64,000 bases of DNA from Flavobacterium crassostreae (GTDB lineage: Bacteria; Bacteroidota; Bacteroidia; Flavobacteriales; Flavobacteriaceae), in assembly GCF_001831475.1 (NCBI RefSeq), contig NZ_CP017688.1, forward strand, positions 2,356,001 to 2,420,000, read 5' to 3'. Under the pieces are notes generated by a model. The model saw only the letters and a program-made list of their open reading frames with translations. It searched no databases and was not told the origin of the DNA. Below are positions 1-9,350 of the stretch, in pieces; the stretch's first letter is position 1; each line of letters starts with the position of its first letter. A program made the translations under genes and the position numbers.

Positions 1-913
1 TAGCTGCAAGATCTGTAGCGACTAATATATTGATGTGTCCTTCGCGAAATTGCTCCATGATACGGTCCCGGATTCCTTGTGATAAACTCCCGTGTAGGGC
101 TCCAGAAGAAAAACGGTTGATGGCCAAGTTTTTGGCTAGTTTGTTTACAGCTGCTTTGGTCTTGCAAAAGAGGATTCCGCGTTCGCCTTCTCTGGAGTTC
201 AAGAAATGCATTAAAACATCTAATTTTTCGATAGGATCCACTACAATATATTGGTGATCGATGCCTTGATTTCCTACTGTTTCCATGTTGGCGCTTACTT
301 GCACTACATTTTTGTTCAGGTAGTTTTGTACTAGTTGCTTGATGGTTCCGGGCAAGGTTGCCGAGAATAAAAAAGTACGGTGTTCTTTGGGTAGTTCGGC
401 TACGATTTGGTCTAGGCTTTCTTTTAAGATAGAAACCATTTCATCGGCTTCGTCTAGAATTAGAAAGTTCGTTTGTTTTAGGTGGATTGCTTTGCGTTGT
501 ATCAAATCAATCAAACGTCCTGGTGTTGCCACTACGATATGTGTAGGGTCTGCTAGGCGCTCTATTTGTGGTTTGATGGGAATTCCGCCACAGCTTGCTG
601 CAATGGAAACTTGGGGTACATACTTGGCAAAATCGTTTAGGTTTTTAAATATCTGCTGTCCGAGTTCTCTGGTTGGAACCAAAATTATGGCTTGGACATG
701 CGTTGCATCGGTGTCTATTAGTTGCAAAAGTGGCAATCCAAAAGCAGCGGTCTTTCCGGTTCCTGTTTTGGCAAGTCCTACTAAATCGGTGTTGTTGGCT
801 ATTAATAGCGGAATTGCTTTTTGTTGGATTTCTGTGGGCGTAACAATTTTCAAATCGGTGAGCGCTTTTAAAATTGGGGCCGAGATTCCTAAGTCTGAGA
901 ATTGTTGGGACAT
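1..913 (-). CDS. DEAD-box RNA helicase, partial (3' end outside window)
   Basis: ATP-dependent RNA helicase of the RhlE/DeaD type. The first 304 residues are present; the sequence leaves the window in the ATDLAA part of motif V, so the rest of helicase domain 2 and any C-terminal tail are missing. Seen: P-loop AKTGTGKT (about 48-55), PTRELG (80-84), motif II DEAD (154-157) and SAT (184-186). The ATG at 913 gives MSQQFSDLGI, a normal start just before the Q-motif region. In-frame reading is uninterrupted. The upstream gap (914-1043) holds dispersed repeat copy A. The family is certain; the precise RNA substrate (ribosome assembly or mRNA turnover) cannot be told. Confidence 0.93.
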   Translation of the reverse strand, partial: MSQQFSDLGISAPILKALTDLKIVTPTEIQQKAIPLLIANNTDLVGLAKTGTGKTAAFGLPLLQLIDTDATHVQAIILVPTRELGQQIFKNLNDFAKYVPQVSIAASCGGIPIKPQIERLADPTHIVVATPGRLIDLIQRKAIHLKQTNFLILDEADEMVSILKESLDQIVAELPKEHRTFLFSATLPGTIKQLVQNYLNKNVVQVSANMETVGNQGIDHQYIVVDPIEKLDVLMHFLNSREGERGILFCKTKAAVNKLAKNLAINRFSSGALHGSLSQGIRDRIMEQFREGHINILVATDLAA

Positions 914-960
914 GGTTTTGGAGGTGTTATTTTATAAAAAATAGTGTAGTATGTGGATTT

Positions 961-1041
961 TTTAGCCCTGATGGAAACGATATCCTCTTGTGGCGGGGTT
1001 CGCCACAAGAGATAAAGTGTACAGCAGGAAAGGGCTCCTTG
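961..1041 (+). repeat. Dispersed palindromic repeat, copy A (type I)
   Basis: Starts TAGCCCTGATGG and ends GGAAAGGGCTCC, matching the ends of the repeats at 37035 and 41025. The centre is a perfect 11-bp inverted repeat, CTCTTGTGGCG (985-995) and CGCCACAAGAG (1001-1011), with a 5-nt loop. The stem sequence differs completely from copies B and C, but the position and the ability to pair are kept. It lies just 3' of the helicase ending at 1044 (minus strand) and upstream of the helicase starting at 913. Confidence 0.75.
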
Positions 1042-1043
1042 TT

Positions 1044-2603
1044 TTACTCTTCGTCATCGGGTTCGTTCATGATTTTTTCACGATATTTTTTGCCGATTAG
1101 TAGGGTCATTTTTAATTTGTAATCGTCTATTAGCCATTCGCGGTAGTTTTTGCTGCACTGGCTCAGGCATTTGGAGTACCGTTTGATGCGGCAATCAATA
1201 TCGTCGTCTAGTTCTTTGGATAACGATTTTGCTTCTTGCAGGGTTTCGGTATTGTCTACGCACATGGCGGCGTGTTGTTCTAGTGATTTTTCTAGAACTA
1301 CTTTGGAGCGTAGGTTTTGGGCAATGGCTAGTTTGTGTTCTTCATCTACGTCAAAGGCTACTTCGGCTGTTTTGCTGAATTTGGCTCGTAGTTCTGGTGG
1401 CATGCTGTATTTAAAATACAGTTCGATCTCGGTGTCGTCTCTTAGGTTTTCTAAATAAAACTCTGGAGATTTAAAGATGTGTTGCCAGTTTACGGGTTCG
1501 CTCCATAGTCCAAATCTAGCGGCATTGTTCCCTAGATCAATTACGGTAAATAGATCTTTGTTGGGTAGTTTTCTGGACCCACGACCAATCATTTGGTAGT
1601 AGAGTGTCAGGGATTTGGTGGCTCGGTTTAGTATAATGGTTTCTACGGTGGGCTCATCAAATCCTGTGGTAAGTATTCCTACGGAGGTTAGAATGGCGTC
1701 TTGGGTATGTTTGAACCAGTGCAGGATTTCTTTTCTTTCTTCGGTGCTACTGGTGTTGTCTAAATGCCGAATGGGGTATCCTGCTTCTCTAAAGGTTTCG
1801 TAAACGTATAGAGAGGTGTTGATTCCGTTGTTAAAAATTAGGGTTTTTTTGCCTAAGGATTTCTCGGTGTAGGCATGCAATAGTTTTTCTTGCATGGCCA
1901 TGTTGGTGTACAAATCATCGGATGATTTTACGGTATAATCTCCATTGATCCCTACCTTTAATGAGGTTAAACCTACGTCATAGCTATAGGTGACGGCTTT
2001 GGCCAAAAAACCATTGTCGATCAAAGAACTAATGGTATCTCCTACTATTAATTCGTCATAACTCTGATGCATGGGTAGTTTTATATTGGAGCTCAAAGGG
2101 GTTGCGGTAACTCCTAATATAAAGGCGTTCTTGAAGGAACTCAATAGTTTTCTAAAAGAGTTGTAATGGGCCTCATCAATGATCACTAAACCAATGTTGT
2201 CTAGGTGCAGTTTTTCGTCATTGATACGGTTTTTGAGGGTTTCTACCATGGCTACAAAACAAGAATATTCGTTTTGATCTGGGAGTTCTTTGACCTTGCT
2301 GTTGATGATTTTATTTTTTACATCAAACCCTTTTAGCATTTTGGAGGTTTGTTTGCATAACTCAATCCTATGGGTTAAGACTACTACTTTTTTATCGTTT
2401 TGGGATAAGTAGCGGCGTACAATTTCAGAAAAAATCACAGTTTTACCCCCACCTGTAGGAAGCTGGTATAATAAATGATGTTGTTTGGGGGCATTGTCTA
2501 TACGTTCAAAAATGGCGTCAATATCCTGTTGTTGGTACGTATAAAGTTGTTTTTTGGCTTCTTTTTTGTCTTCTTTTTCTATTTCTATAGTATTTTCAAA
2601 CAT
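1044..2603 (-). CDS. DEAD/DEAH-type SF2 helicase
   Basis: Superfamily 2 DNA/RNA helicase of the Rad25/XPB and type III restriction-like group, about 519 residues. Seen near the N-terminus: a YQQQDIDAIF motif and the P-loop LPTGGGKT. Then come DEAH, the motif III equivalent GVTATP, and in the second RecA domain the motif VI-like MIGRGSRKLPNKD. The C-terminal third is charged and specific to this group. A GTG at 2633 would add 10 residues, but a TATTTTTG -7 box lies at 2630-2623, inside that extension, so ATG 2603 (MFENTIEIEK) is the better start. No methylase or nuclease partner is adjacent, so a restriction role is not supported; repair or RNA remodelling is possible. Confidence 0.85.
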   Translation of the reverse strand: MFENTIEIEKEDKKEAKKQLYTYQQQDIDAIFERIDNAPKQHHLLYQLPTGGGKTVIFSEIVRRYLSQNDKKVVVLTHRIELCKQTSKMLKGFDVKNKIINSKVKELPDQNEYSCFVAMVETLKNRINDEKLHLDNIGLVIIDEAHYNSFRKLLSSFKNAFILGVTATPLSSNIKLPMHQSYDELIVGDTISSLIDNGFLAKAVTYSYDVGLTSLKVGINGDYTVKSSDDLYTNMAMQEKLLHAYTEKSLGKKTLIFNNGINTSLYVYETFREAGYPIRHLDNTSSTEERKEILHWFKHTQDAILTSVGILTTGFDEPTVETIILNRATKSLTLYYQMIGRGSRKLPNKDLFTVIDLGNNAARFGLWSEPVNWQHIFKSPEFYLENLRDDTEIELYFKYSMPPELRAKFSKTAEVAFDVDEEHKLAIAQNLRSKVVLEKSLEQHAAMCVDNTETLQEAKSLSKELDDDIDCRIKRYSKCLSQCSKNYREWLIDDYKLKMTLLIGKKYREKIMNEPDDEE

Positions 2604-2622
2604 TTTTTTTGTTGGGTTTTTG

Positions 2623-2630
2623 CAAAAATA
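2623..2630 (-). promoter_or_regulatory. -7 promoter box for the SF2 helicase
   Basis: On the minus strand this reads TATTTTTG, matching the Bacteroidota TAnnTTTG -7 consensus, about 20 nt before ATG 2603. No clear -33 TTG is seen at the usual spacing. It argues against the alternative GTG start at 2633. Confidence 0.45.
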
Positions 2631-2715
2631 CACCTAAAAAACAGTTTTTCTATAAAAATTTTGACAAAATATAATAGGATGTTTAAATAAATTTGATTTA
2701 TGGCTTTTTTGTAGG

Positions 2716-3237
2716 TTAAATCCTTTCCATAATGGCTTCTAACTGGAATTGGTTTTGCCATTTTTGGGCAACAACCTCTTGAAAAATGGTATTAATCCTT
2801 GATTCAAAGTCTTTTAGAACACCATTTGCAACGGCATAATGCACGGCTTGCTCAAAGGAGTTGCCCATACTTTTGTAAAAAAGGGGCTGTTTGATGGGAT
2901 TCTCTGAGGCAAAGGTTTGGGCTATCTCTAGGTTATAAAGCATAATATCCATCACTATATAGGGGTCTACGCCTAATAAAAGGAAGTGCTTGATGGTGTT
3001 TTGAGCTACTGAACGCCGCATTTTGGGCTTTTTTTTTCTGGAACTGGTTTGCAATGGGTAGTATTCTTGGCTGATTTTGAGCTTGGCTTGTTGCAATAAA
3101 CTGGCTTCTTTGGGATCAAAAACAAAGTCATAGTATACCTTAACGGGACCAAATTTTTCATACAAGGCTATTATTTGGTCTTTTAGTTGGTCTTGGTTTA
3201 GTTGGTCTAAATATTTTTTTAAATCGCGTTTGCTCAT
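2716..3237 (-). CDS. DUF6155 family protein
   Basis: Small conserved Bacteroidota protein of about 173 residues, resembling DUF6155; function unknown. The N-terminus MSKRDLKKYLDQLNQDQL is charged and helical. The middle carries a basic KKKPKMRR stretch, followed by a helical C-terminal half. There is no signal peptide or membrane segment, so it is probably cytoplasmic. The upstream ATG at 3261 (MYTHKNKI) overlaps a TACTTTTG -7 box at 3266-3259, so the start at 3237 is preferred. Monocistronic; divergent from the gene at 3344. Confidence 0.7.
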   Translation of the reverse strand: MSKRDLKKYLDQLNQDQLKDQIIALYEKFGPVKVYYDFVFDPKEASLLQQAKLKISQEYYPLQTSSRKKKPKMRRSVAQNTIKHFLLLGVDPYIVMDIMLYNLEIAQTFASENPIKQPLFYKSMGNSFEQAVHYAVANGVLKDFESRINTIFQEVVAQKWQNQFQLEAIMERI

Positions 3238-3258
3238 AATTTTGTTTTTATGCGTGTA

Positions 3259-3266
3259 CAAAAGTA
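3259..3266 (-). promoter_or_regulatory. -7 promoter box for the DUF6155 gene
   Basis: Minus-strand TACTTTTG fits TAnnTTTG and lies 22 nt upstream of ATG 3237. It overlaps the alternative start codon at 3261, which makes that start unlikely. Confidence 0.4.
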
Positions 3267-3343
3267 AATTACTTTGCTCAAGAATACGGTTATAATCAAG
3301 GATAATACTTAATTTTGTGTTTTTTGAACCTTAAAAAATTACC

Positions 3344-3628
3344 ATGCTCCGAATTTTTAAAATTACCGCTATTCTGGAAGGAATTTCCTATCTAGCCTTG
3401 TTCTGTAACATGCTTTTTATTAAACCATCGTATTTTGAATTGTACCACAGTTTATTGTATCCCATTGGTATGAGTCATGGGGTGTTGTTTATAGGGTATG
3501 TACTGTTGGCCTTTTTGTTGAAAAATAAAATGCGATGGTCATTATCTACTTTTGGGATTATTTTATTGGCCTCTTTGGTTCCTCTAGGGACTTTTTATGT
3601 AGACTATAAATATTTAAGAAATGTTTAA
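3344..3628 (+). CDS. DUF3817 (YdzA-like) membrane protein
   Basis: A 94-residue inner-membrane protein with three predicted hydrophobic segments (about 8-27, 42-62, 66-86). It has the family pattern of an N-terminal RIFKITAILEGISYL and a central SHGVLFIGYV. It resembles DUF3817 proteins; the biochemical role is unknown. A TAATTTTG -7 box at 3310-3317 is well placed. Its 3' end overlaps the start of the MscS gene by 8 bp, so the two are probably cotranscribed and translationally coupled. Confidence 0.8.
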   Translation: MLRIFKITAILEGISYLALFCNMLFIKPSYFELYHSLLYPIGMSHGVLFIGYVLLAFLLKNKMRWSLSTFGIILLASLVPLGTFYVDYKYLRNV

Positions 3629-4877
3629 ATTTATCGAAAAAGTATTTGGTTTTTTGTATCCTATATTTAGGAAATGGGGAATGGGATACAATTTTTCGTC
3701 TTATTTGAGTTTAATCCTAAACATTGCCTTGTTGTGCTTGCTGGCATACAGTATTTATGTGGTTTTTAGACTTGTTTTGGTCACTATCATTGTATTTGTT
3801 GCACAGCGTACCCACACCCAGTTTGATGATTTTTTGGTGAGTAATAAAACCGCCAAATATATTGCGCATTTAATTCCGCTGCTTTTTATTTATAAATCCG
3901 TGCCCGTTATTCTGGATAAATTTGAATATTGGGAAGGTGTTTTTGGCAAACTAGTTGGTATTTATATTGTATTTCTGGTTTTGTGGATTATCCGAACGGT
4001 ATTTAATGCCCTACGGGATTATTTGAAACAAAAGCCACGATATAGTGACAAACCTATTGATAGCTTTATTCAGGTAATCATGATCGTGCTCTGGATAGTG
4101 GGTGTAATCGTTATTATATCCAAGCTATTTGATTTTGAGTTTAAAGAATTATTAACCACCTTAGGAGCCGTATCTGCTTTAATTATTTTGATATTTAGAG
4201 ATATTATTCTGGGTTTTGTGGCCAGCGTACAGGTTTCTATCAATGATATGATCCGTATTGGAGACTGGATCACTATGGACAAATTTGGTGCCGATGGAGA
4301 CGTTATCGAAATCAATTTGACCACCGTAAAGGTGCGTAACTTTGACAACACTACCACTACAATTCCAACCTATAGTTTGAGTTCGGATTCTTTTCAAAAC
4401 TGGAGAGGCATGCTCAAATCAGACGGCAGACGAATCAAGAGACATGTTTTAATTAAAAGCAGTACTATTCGTTTTTTGACCGATACGGAACTAAATAATC
4501 TCAAAAAAATTAACCTTATAAGTGCCTATATTAGTACCCGAAAAACGGAAATTGACAAATACAATACAGACCACAAAATAGACAAATCCTTGGCCATAAA
4601 TGGACGCAACATGACCAATTTAGGATTGTTTAGAAAATACATTACACAATATTTGCGCAATCATCCGGCATTAAATCAAGAAATGCTCCTAATGTGCAGG
4701 CAATTACAATCTACTTCCCATGGGGTGCCTATTGAGATTTATGTTTTTTCTAGCGATAAAAGATGGGAAAACTATGAGTATGTAATGTCGGATATTTTTG
4801 ACCATATCTTTGCTTGTGTAGCTTATTTTGATTTAGAAATTTTTGAGCTCCCCTCTAAAGGCAACTTGGTAGACTAA
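3621..4877 (+). CDS. MscS-family mechanosensitive channel (YbdG-like)
   Basis: Small-conductance mechanosensitive channel of 418 residues, acting in the inner membrane in hypo-osmotic shock. Several hydrophobic segments lie in residues 20-200. The pore-lining helix and start of the beta domain are seen in the region reading TTLGAVSALIILIFRDIILGF, followed by IRIGDWITM and VRNFDNTTTTIPTYSL, the signature of the MscS beta domain. The long C-terminal cytoplasmic part and the length resemble the YbdG/MscM branch rather than the short MscS. It overlaps the upstream DUF3817 gene by 8 bp. The family call is firm; gating properties cannot be inferred. Confidence 0.92.
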   Translation: MFKFIEKVFGFLYPIFRKWGMGYNFSSYLSLILNIALLCLLAYSIYVVFRLVLVTIIVFVAQRTHTQFDDFLVSNKTAKYIAHLIPLLFIYKSVPVILDKFEYWEGVFGKLVGIYIVFLVLWIIRTVFNALRDYLKQKPRYSDKPIDSFIQVIMIVLWIVGVIVIISKLFDFEFKELLTTLGAVSALIILIFRDIILGFVASVQVSINDMIRIGDWITMDKFGADGDVIEINLTTVKVRNFDNTTTTIPTYSLSSDSFQNWRGMLKSDGRRIKRHVLIKSSTIRFLTDTELNNLKKINLISAYISTRKTEIDKYNTDHKIDKSLAINGRNMTNLGLFRKYITQYLRNHPALNQEMLLMCRQLQSTSHGVPIEIYVFSSDKRWENYEYVMSDIFDHIFACVAYFDLEIFELPSKGNLVD

Positions 4878-4989
4878 AACAGTACTAAATAAAGGTATTA
4901 AATTTGCAAACCGAATATTTTTTTTTAGAATTTAATACCCCGAAAAAGAGGTTAGCAAGTATAATTTCTTTAATTTTAAAGAAAAAAAG

Positions 4990-5376
4990 ATGACCAATCG
5001 AGCTGCTTTTATAAAAGAATTTAGAACTGAAACCATTGGGTCCGTTAGCGATCAATCGTCCAAAGAAGAACAATTTCAAAATCAAGTTCTTCGGCCTATC
5101 TTAAAACTACAGAACGAATTATTTATAGCTTCATTTGCTAATTATATTGCCAAAAACAAAGCCGATTTTGCTAATTATACTTTAGATAAAAAAAATAATT
5201 TTATAGAAAACAGCATTCAAAAAGACACCAAATACCGCAACACGCTAAAAGGAATGGTTGTGGGATGGTTCACTCTAGAAGAGTACCAAATATACGCCAA
5301 CAACTCCTCTAACATTAACAAACGCATGATGCGCATGTTACAGGAGCGTCTAAAAAGTCAAATAGAGCTGTTGTAA
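4990..5376 (+). CDS. Conserved flavobacterial protein of unknown function
   Basis: 128 residues, mostly helical and charged, with no signal peptide or membrane segment. The region FANYIAKNKADFANYTLDKKNNFIENSIQKD and the C-terminal KRMMRMLQERLKSQIELL look like amphipathic helices. I recognise no catalytic motif and would not trust an enzyme name for it. ATG 4990 follows an AAAGAAAAAAAG tract. A TAAATTTG -7-like box lies at about 4898-4905. It ends in a strong bidirectional terminator shared with the convergent gene at 5441. Confidence 0.7.
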   Translation: MTNRAAFIKEFRTETIGSVSDQSSKEEQFQNQVLRPILKLQNELFIASFANYIAKNKADFANYTLDKKNNFIENSIQKDTKYRNTLKGMVVGWFTLEEYQIYANNSSNINKRMMRMLQERLKSQIELL

Positions 5377-5401
5377 TAAACTACTTACCTAAAATAAAAA
5401 A

Positions 5402-5434
5402 CGGTTTGCATTAATTTTGAACTAATGCAAACCG
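5402..5434. terminator. Bidirectional intrinsic terminator
   Basis: Inverted repeat CGGTTTGCATTA (5402-5413) and TAATGCAAACCG (5423-5434), 12 bp perfect, with A-run and T-run flanks on both sides. It lies between the convergent genes ending at 5376 and 5441. Confidence 0.85.
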
Positions 5435-5440
5435 TTTTTG

Positions 5441-6154
5441 TTATTTATCGTGTTGCAGCCACAAATTTGCATACAAAACAGGACAAATTTGCTGCATGGT
5501 TTGTGGGTTTTCAATATTCCAAGAAAATTTTAAAATAGGATAATTTTCGTCATTTGTGGTAAAAGTCTCGTAATCAATAAAATTAAATAATTCTTTTTGG
5601 GTAGTGTTTTTAAAAGCATTTACAGCAACATACCAAAACCCTTCAAATTCGTATTCTTTTTTTTCTTTATCGAGCACTGCAAGCAAAGAGTCTGGGTTGG
5701 CTTTGGCATCATAAAAAACTTTTTTTCCTCTGGATAGCAACCAACATCTAAAATATTCAAAACCTCCATCCGAACATCCATGATTTATAATATAAGCCGC
5801 ACACCACAACTCTGAATTATAGGTATCATAAAGCAATTGATCGGTTCTTAATCTAAATCCGATAATTTCTTCAGGAGTTAGTTTTTCAAGTTGGGATACC
5901 AAAAACAATTCTTGATCTTCTTGGTTGGATGTTTCTTTTAAGGAAGCAGCAATTATATTCCAATAGTGCGCTTCTTCTAACATTTTATTGGTTTTAGACA
6001 CCGTCAAGGAATCTGGCTCAAAACAAGGGTCTGTAGCAATTGCATTACTGCTATAGAGGGCATTATTCGTTGCTGGGACTGCTTTTTTTTGTGCTAAAGT
6101 AGTGGTGTTTATTGCCAGAATACACCCCACTAAAATGGGAATTATTTTTTTCAT
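5441..6154 (-). CDS. Exported DUF4240-domain protein
   Basis: 237 residues. An N-terminal signal peptide (MKKIIPILVGCILAINTTTLAQ) ends at a likely cleavage after LAQ. From about residue 55 the sequence follows the DUF4240 pattern: FWxII-like HYWNIIAASL, a LTPEEIIGF segment, YNSELWCAAYIINHGCSDGGFEYFRCWLLSRGK and a terminal EYEFEGFWYVAVNAF. DUF4240 proteins are uncharacterised; many are cytoplasmic, so the signal peptide here is notable. No catalytic residues can be assigned. It lies 56 bp downstream of the M1 peptidase and may share its transcript. Confidence 0.78.
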   Translation of the reverse strand: MKKIIPILVGCILAINTTTLAQKKAVPATNNALYSSNAIATDPCFEPDSLTVSKTNKMLEEAHYWNIIAASLKETSNQEDQELFLVSQLEKLTPEEIIGFRLRTDQLLYDTYNSELWCAAYIINHGCSDGGFEYFRCWLLSRGKKVFYDAKANPDSLLAVLDKEKKEYEFEGFWYVAVNAFKNTTQKELFNFIDYETFTTNDENYPILKFSWNIENPQTMQQICPVLYANLWLQHDK

Positions 6155-6210
6155 AAGTCAACTAATCTATACCCTAATTTGGTCGTATTACGAAACAAAA
6201 GTAGCGCAAA

Positions 6211-7866
6211 TTATTCGGTAATTTCGTGCCCTTTTATATAAAAATTAGAATCTATTTGTAATTTAAAGTTCTGGGTTGAATGGGCTACTTTGTTCCAGTT
6301 AGTAGTCGGATACAACCATTTTTCTTGATCCTGGAGCGTTATTTTTACAGGCATATTAAAATTGGTCACACAATTGGACCAGCGGTAATTTAATTGGTTT
6401 TGTTTCCAAAAGTATTCTAGAACTGGAATTTTAATTCCTCTTAAATATTGGTCAAAAACTGGAGTCAAATCTATGGCAGCAGCGGTACTGATATAATCCT
6501 CAATTTGTTTGCTGGTTACGGTTTGGTGGTAAAAGCTACGGTTTAATCCTCTTAAAATAGTACGCCACTTTTGGTCATTATTGACTAGTTGTCTAATGGT
6601 ATGCAGCATATTAGCTCCTTTAAAATACATATCTCCAGATCCTTCGTGATTGACGTTCAGTTGTCCAATAATGGGTTTGTCATTGGCTATGTTTTTTCTG
6701 AGACCACGCACGTATTGATAACCGGCTTCTTTGCCATAGTGGTACTCTACAAAAAGGCTCTCTGAATAATTGGTAAAACTCTCATGGATCCACATATCGG
6801 CAATATCTTTGTAAGTAATGCTGTTAGCAAACCACTCGTGTCCAGACTCATGAATAATAATAAAATCAAAGGTAAGCCCCCAACCGCTGCCGCTCAAATC
6901 CCGACCGAGATAGCCGTTCTTGTAGCCATTTCCATAAGTTACAGCGCTTTGGTGTTCCATGCCTAGATAGGGCGCCTCTACCAATTTATAACTATCTTCG
7001 TAAAAAGGATACGGCCCAAACCAATATTCAAAGGCTTTTAGCATTCTAGAGACATCTTTGAATTGTTTTATGGCTTTGGTCAAATTATCTCTCAAAACAT
7101 AGTAGTTGCAATCCAAAATCCCTTTTTCGCCTTGGTATTTTTCTGAAAACAAAACATAATCCCCTATGTTTATAGCAACGCCATAATTATTAATCGGATT
7201 GGTTACAACCCAAGTATAGGTCTTGGTTGCGTCTTTTAGTTTTTGAACGCTTTGCAAGCGACCGTTAGAAACATTCATTACATCCTCAGGAACATTTACA
7301 CGTATAGTCATGTTTTCAACTTCATCATACATATGGTCTTTGTTAGGCCACCAAACACTAGCCCCCAGACCTTGACAAGAAGACGCAATAAACGGCTTTC
7401 CGTTGGCATCTTTTTTCCAAGTAATTCCGCCATCCCAAGGTGGGTTTACGGCTACTTTTGGTTTTCCGGTATAAAAAACAACTAATTCTCTAATGCTACC
7501 AACTTGCTGTAGCGAAGCTAGGTTTACCCAAAAAACATTTCCTTCTCTGGTATACTCCAAAGACACACCATCTTGCGTGATTTTGGTAATTTCCATTGGA
7601 TACTGCAAATCTATTTGCATTTTGTGGTGTGCCGTTAGTACTTGGTACACTATCGTATTGGAACCAGTGATGGTACTATCTGCAGGATGTACTTTTATAT
7701 CTAGATGGTACTTTTTTACATCCCACCAAGCACGTTCTTTGGTAATGCTCCCTCTAAGGGTATCTTGCCTGGTAAATGCTACTTGGGATGTTTTTAGTAA
7801 CCCCTGTGCCAATACAACATTAGCAGTCAAAAAGGCAATCAAAAAGAAGTATCGGTTGTTTTTCAT
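6211..7866 (-). CDS. M1 family metallopeptidase (aminopeptidase N-like), exported
   Basis: Zinc aminopeptidase of 551 residues, with signal peptide MKNNRYFFLIAFLTANVVLAQ for export. The N-terminal beta-saddle domain is followed by LGMEHQSAVTYG, the equivalent of the GxMEN substrate-binding motif, and the zinc site HESGHEW, with the third ligand in IHESF 18 residues later (HExxH-x18-E). The protein is short for M1 enzymes: it has the catalytic core but lacks the long C-terminal helical domain, as is common in Bacteroidota paralogues. It probably trims peptides in the periplasm or outside the cell. It precedes the DUF4240 gene. Confidence 0.9.
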   Translation of the reverse strand: MKNNRYFFLIAFLTANVVLAQGLLKTSQVAFTRQDTLRGSITKERAWWDVKKYHLDIKVHPADSTITGSNTIVYQVLTAHHKMQIDLQYPMEITKITQDGVSLEYTREGNVFWVNLASLQQVGSIRELVVFYTGKPKVAVNPPWDGGITWKKDANGKPFIASSCQGLGASVWWPNKDHMYDEVENMTIRVNVPEDVMNVSNGRLQSVQKLKDATKTYTWVVTNPINNYGVAINIGDYVLFSEKYQGEKGILDCNYYVLRDNLTKAIKQFKDVSRMLKAFEYWFGPYPFYEDSYKLVEAPYLGMEHQSAVTYGNGYKNGYLGRDLSGSGWGLTFDFIIIHESGHEWFANSITYKDIADMWIHESFTNYSESLFVEYHYGKEAGYQYVRGLRKNIANDKPIIGQLNVNHEGSGDMYFKGANMLHTIRQLVNNDQKWRTILRGLNRSFYHQTVTSKQIEDYISTAAAIDLTPVFDQYLRGIKIPVLEYFWKQNQLNYRWSNCVTNFNMPVKITLQDQEKWLYPTTNWNKVAHSTQNFKLQIDSNFYIKGHEITE

Positions 7867-7919
7867 GGATTACAATCTTAAACTATTTTGTTTTTAATGG
7901 GTTTGACGCTTTAAAAACA

Positions 7920-9350
7920 CTATAGATTTTCTGCAAATTTAGTCAGCAAATGGACTCCATATGCCGTGGCGTGCTTGCTTTTGGCAAATTCATCATTTCC
8001 GTATGCAACTCCTGCAATATCCAAATGAGCCCAAGCAGGGTGTTTTTGAGTAAAATATTCTAAAAACTTTGCTGCTGTAATAGCTCCTGCCATTGGTTTG
8101 CCACTATAGTTGCGTACATCTGCAATTTCGCTGGTTATATCTGTATCATAGGCCTCCCACAATGGCAACGGCCACATGCGCTCCCCAATGCTGTCTCCTG
8201 CTTGTTGCAGGCTTGCCGAAACTAAAGAATTGTTTGTAAACAAGGCGGCACATTCGTGCCCAAATGTACCTATGCTGCTTCCGGTTAGTGTGGCAATGTC
8301 TACCACATAATCCGGATGGAAGTTTTTAATCAAATACGATAATCCATCAGCCAACAGCAATCGGCCTTCAGCATCTGTATCTATAATTTCGATAGAATTA
8401 CCGCTGTAGCTCTTGATAACATCACTAGGCAAAAAAGACGTGCTACTCACTGCGTTTTCTGCACAAGGCACAACAGCTGTAACGCGTATTGGTACTTGCA
8501 AATCTGCAATTAGTTGCATGGCACCAAAAACAGCAGCAGCACCAGCCATATCACTCTTCATGTCTAGCATTCCAGCAGTTTTAATATTCAAGCCACCAGT
8601 GTCAAAGGTTACCCCTTTGCCTACAAGTCCTAGGTGTTGGAGGTTTGGAGCTGCTGTTTTGGGAGCATAGGTCATAATGACAAACTGAGGTTCATTTTGA
8701 CTGCCTTTGCCTACCGCCAGAAAAGCTCCCAATTGTTCTATTTCACAGGCTTCTTTGCCCAAAACTGTAGTACTAAAACCATATTTATTGCCAGTTGCTG
8801 TTGCCCATTCTGCTAAATATTTTGGAGTAATCTTATTAGGTGGCAAGTCTACTAGTCGTAGCGTTTCTAATTGTGCACGAGCAATTTTTAGGGCTTTCTC
8901 TATACTTGCAGTATATTGGTTTGAAGAGACTATTTCTAATACAAAATCCGATTTCAAAAAAGGATGTGTTTTTTCCTTTTTATAATGACCCAAGCTATAG
9001 GTTGCCAAAAACAAACCTAAAATTAGTGCTTCTACTTGGTGATCTACCAATTCTTTAGGCAAAACTAAGGCAATTGTTTTTGCAAAAAAATCTTTCTCTT
9101 TGGAGGCAATTCTACGAAAACTATTTTTTAGTGATTTGTATTCCGTTTCTTTACCTAATCCTATAAAAACATACGTGGTACCGTTTTTCTCGGCAAGATA
9201 ATAGGTGTCTTTTTTACCAAAAAACACTTTAGAAGAGATCTCTAGTCCCTCAAATTGAATCGGAATTAAATTCTGGGCAGTGGTTTCAAATACCGGAACC
9301 AAAACGGTTCCTGAAAAATCTTTTAAACTAGCGGTGTGTTTTGTTTTCAT
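7920..9350 (-). CDS. Leucyl aminopeptidase (M17, PepA-like)
   Basis: Cytosolic di-metal aminopeptidase removing N-terminal residues from peptides; 476 residues, normal for the family. Seen: the C-terminal catalytic domain with KGVTFDTGGLNIK (metal and catalytic lysine region), MKSDMAGAA, and the M17 signature IDTDAEGRLLLADGL. The N-terminal domain is divergent, as usual. No signal peptide. ATG 9350 is the only sensible start. It lies downstream of the his operon but is separated from it by a terminator at 9491-9524, so it is likely a separate unit. Together with the M1 and Pip-like genes the window is rich in peptidases. Confidence 0.92.
   Translation of the reverse strand: MKTKHTASLKDFSGTVLVPVFETTAQNLIPIQFEGLEISSKVFFGKKDTYYLAEKNGTTYVFIGLGKETEYKSLKNSFRRIASKEKDFFAKTIALVLPKELVDHQVEALILGLFLATYSLGHYKKEKTHPFLKSDFVLEIVSSNQYTASIEKALKIARAQLETLRLVDLPPNKITPKYLAEWATATGNKYGFSTTVLGKEACEIEQLGAFLAVGKGSQNEPQFVIMTYAPKTAAPNLQHLGLVGKGVTFDTGGLNIKTAGMLDMKSDMAGAAAVFGAMQLIADLQVPIRVTAVVPCAENAVSSTSFLPSDVIKSYSGNSIEIIDTDAEGRLLLADGLSYLIKNFHPDYVVDIATLTGSSIGTFGHECAALFTNNSLVSASLQQAGDSIGERMWPLPLWEAYDTDITSEIADVRNYSGKPMAGAITAAKFLEYFTQKHPAWAHLDIAGVAYGNDEFAKSKHATAYGVHLLTKFAENL

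Noticed and set aside
339..944. 201-residue plus-strand ORF
   Set aside because: Antisense to a well-supported DEAD-box helicase; composition is that of a shadow frame.
1044..2603. Restriction or defence system around the SF2 helicase
   Set aside because: No methyltransferase, specificity or nuclease gene is adjacent; flanking genes are ordinary.
2604..2633. GTG start at 2633 for the SF2 helicase
   Set aside because: A -7 box lies inside the extension, and the ATG at 2603 gives a better start.
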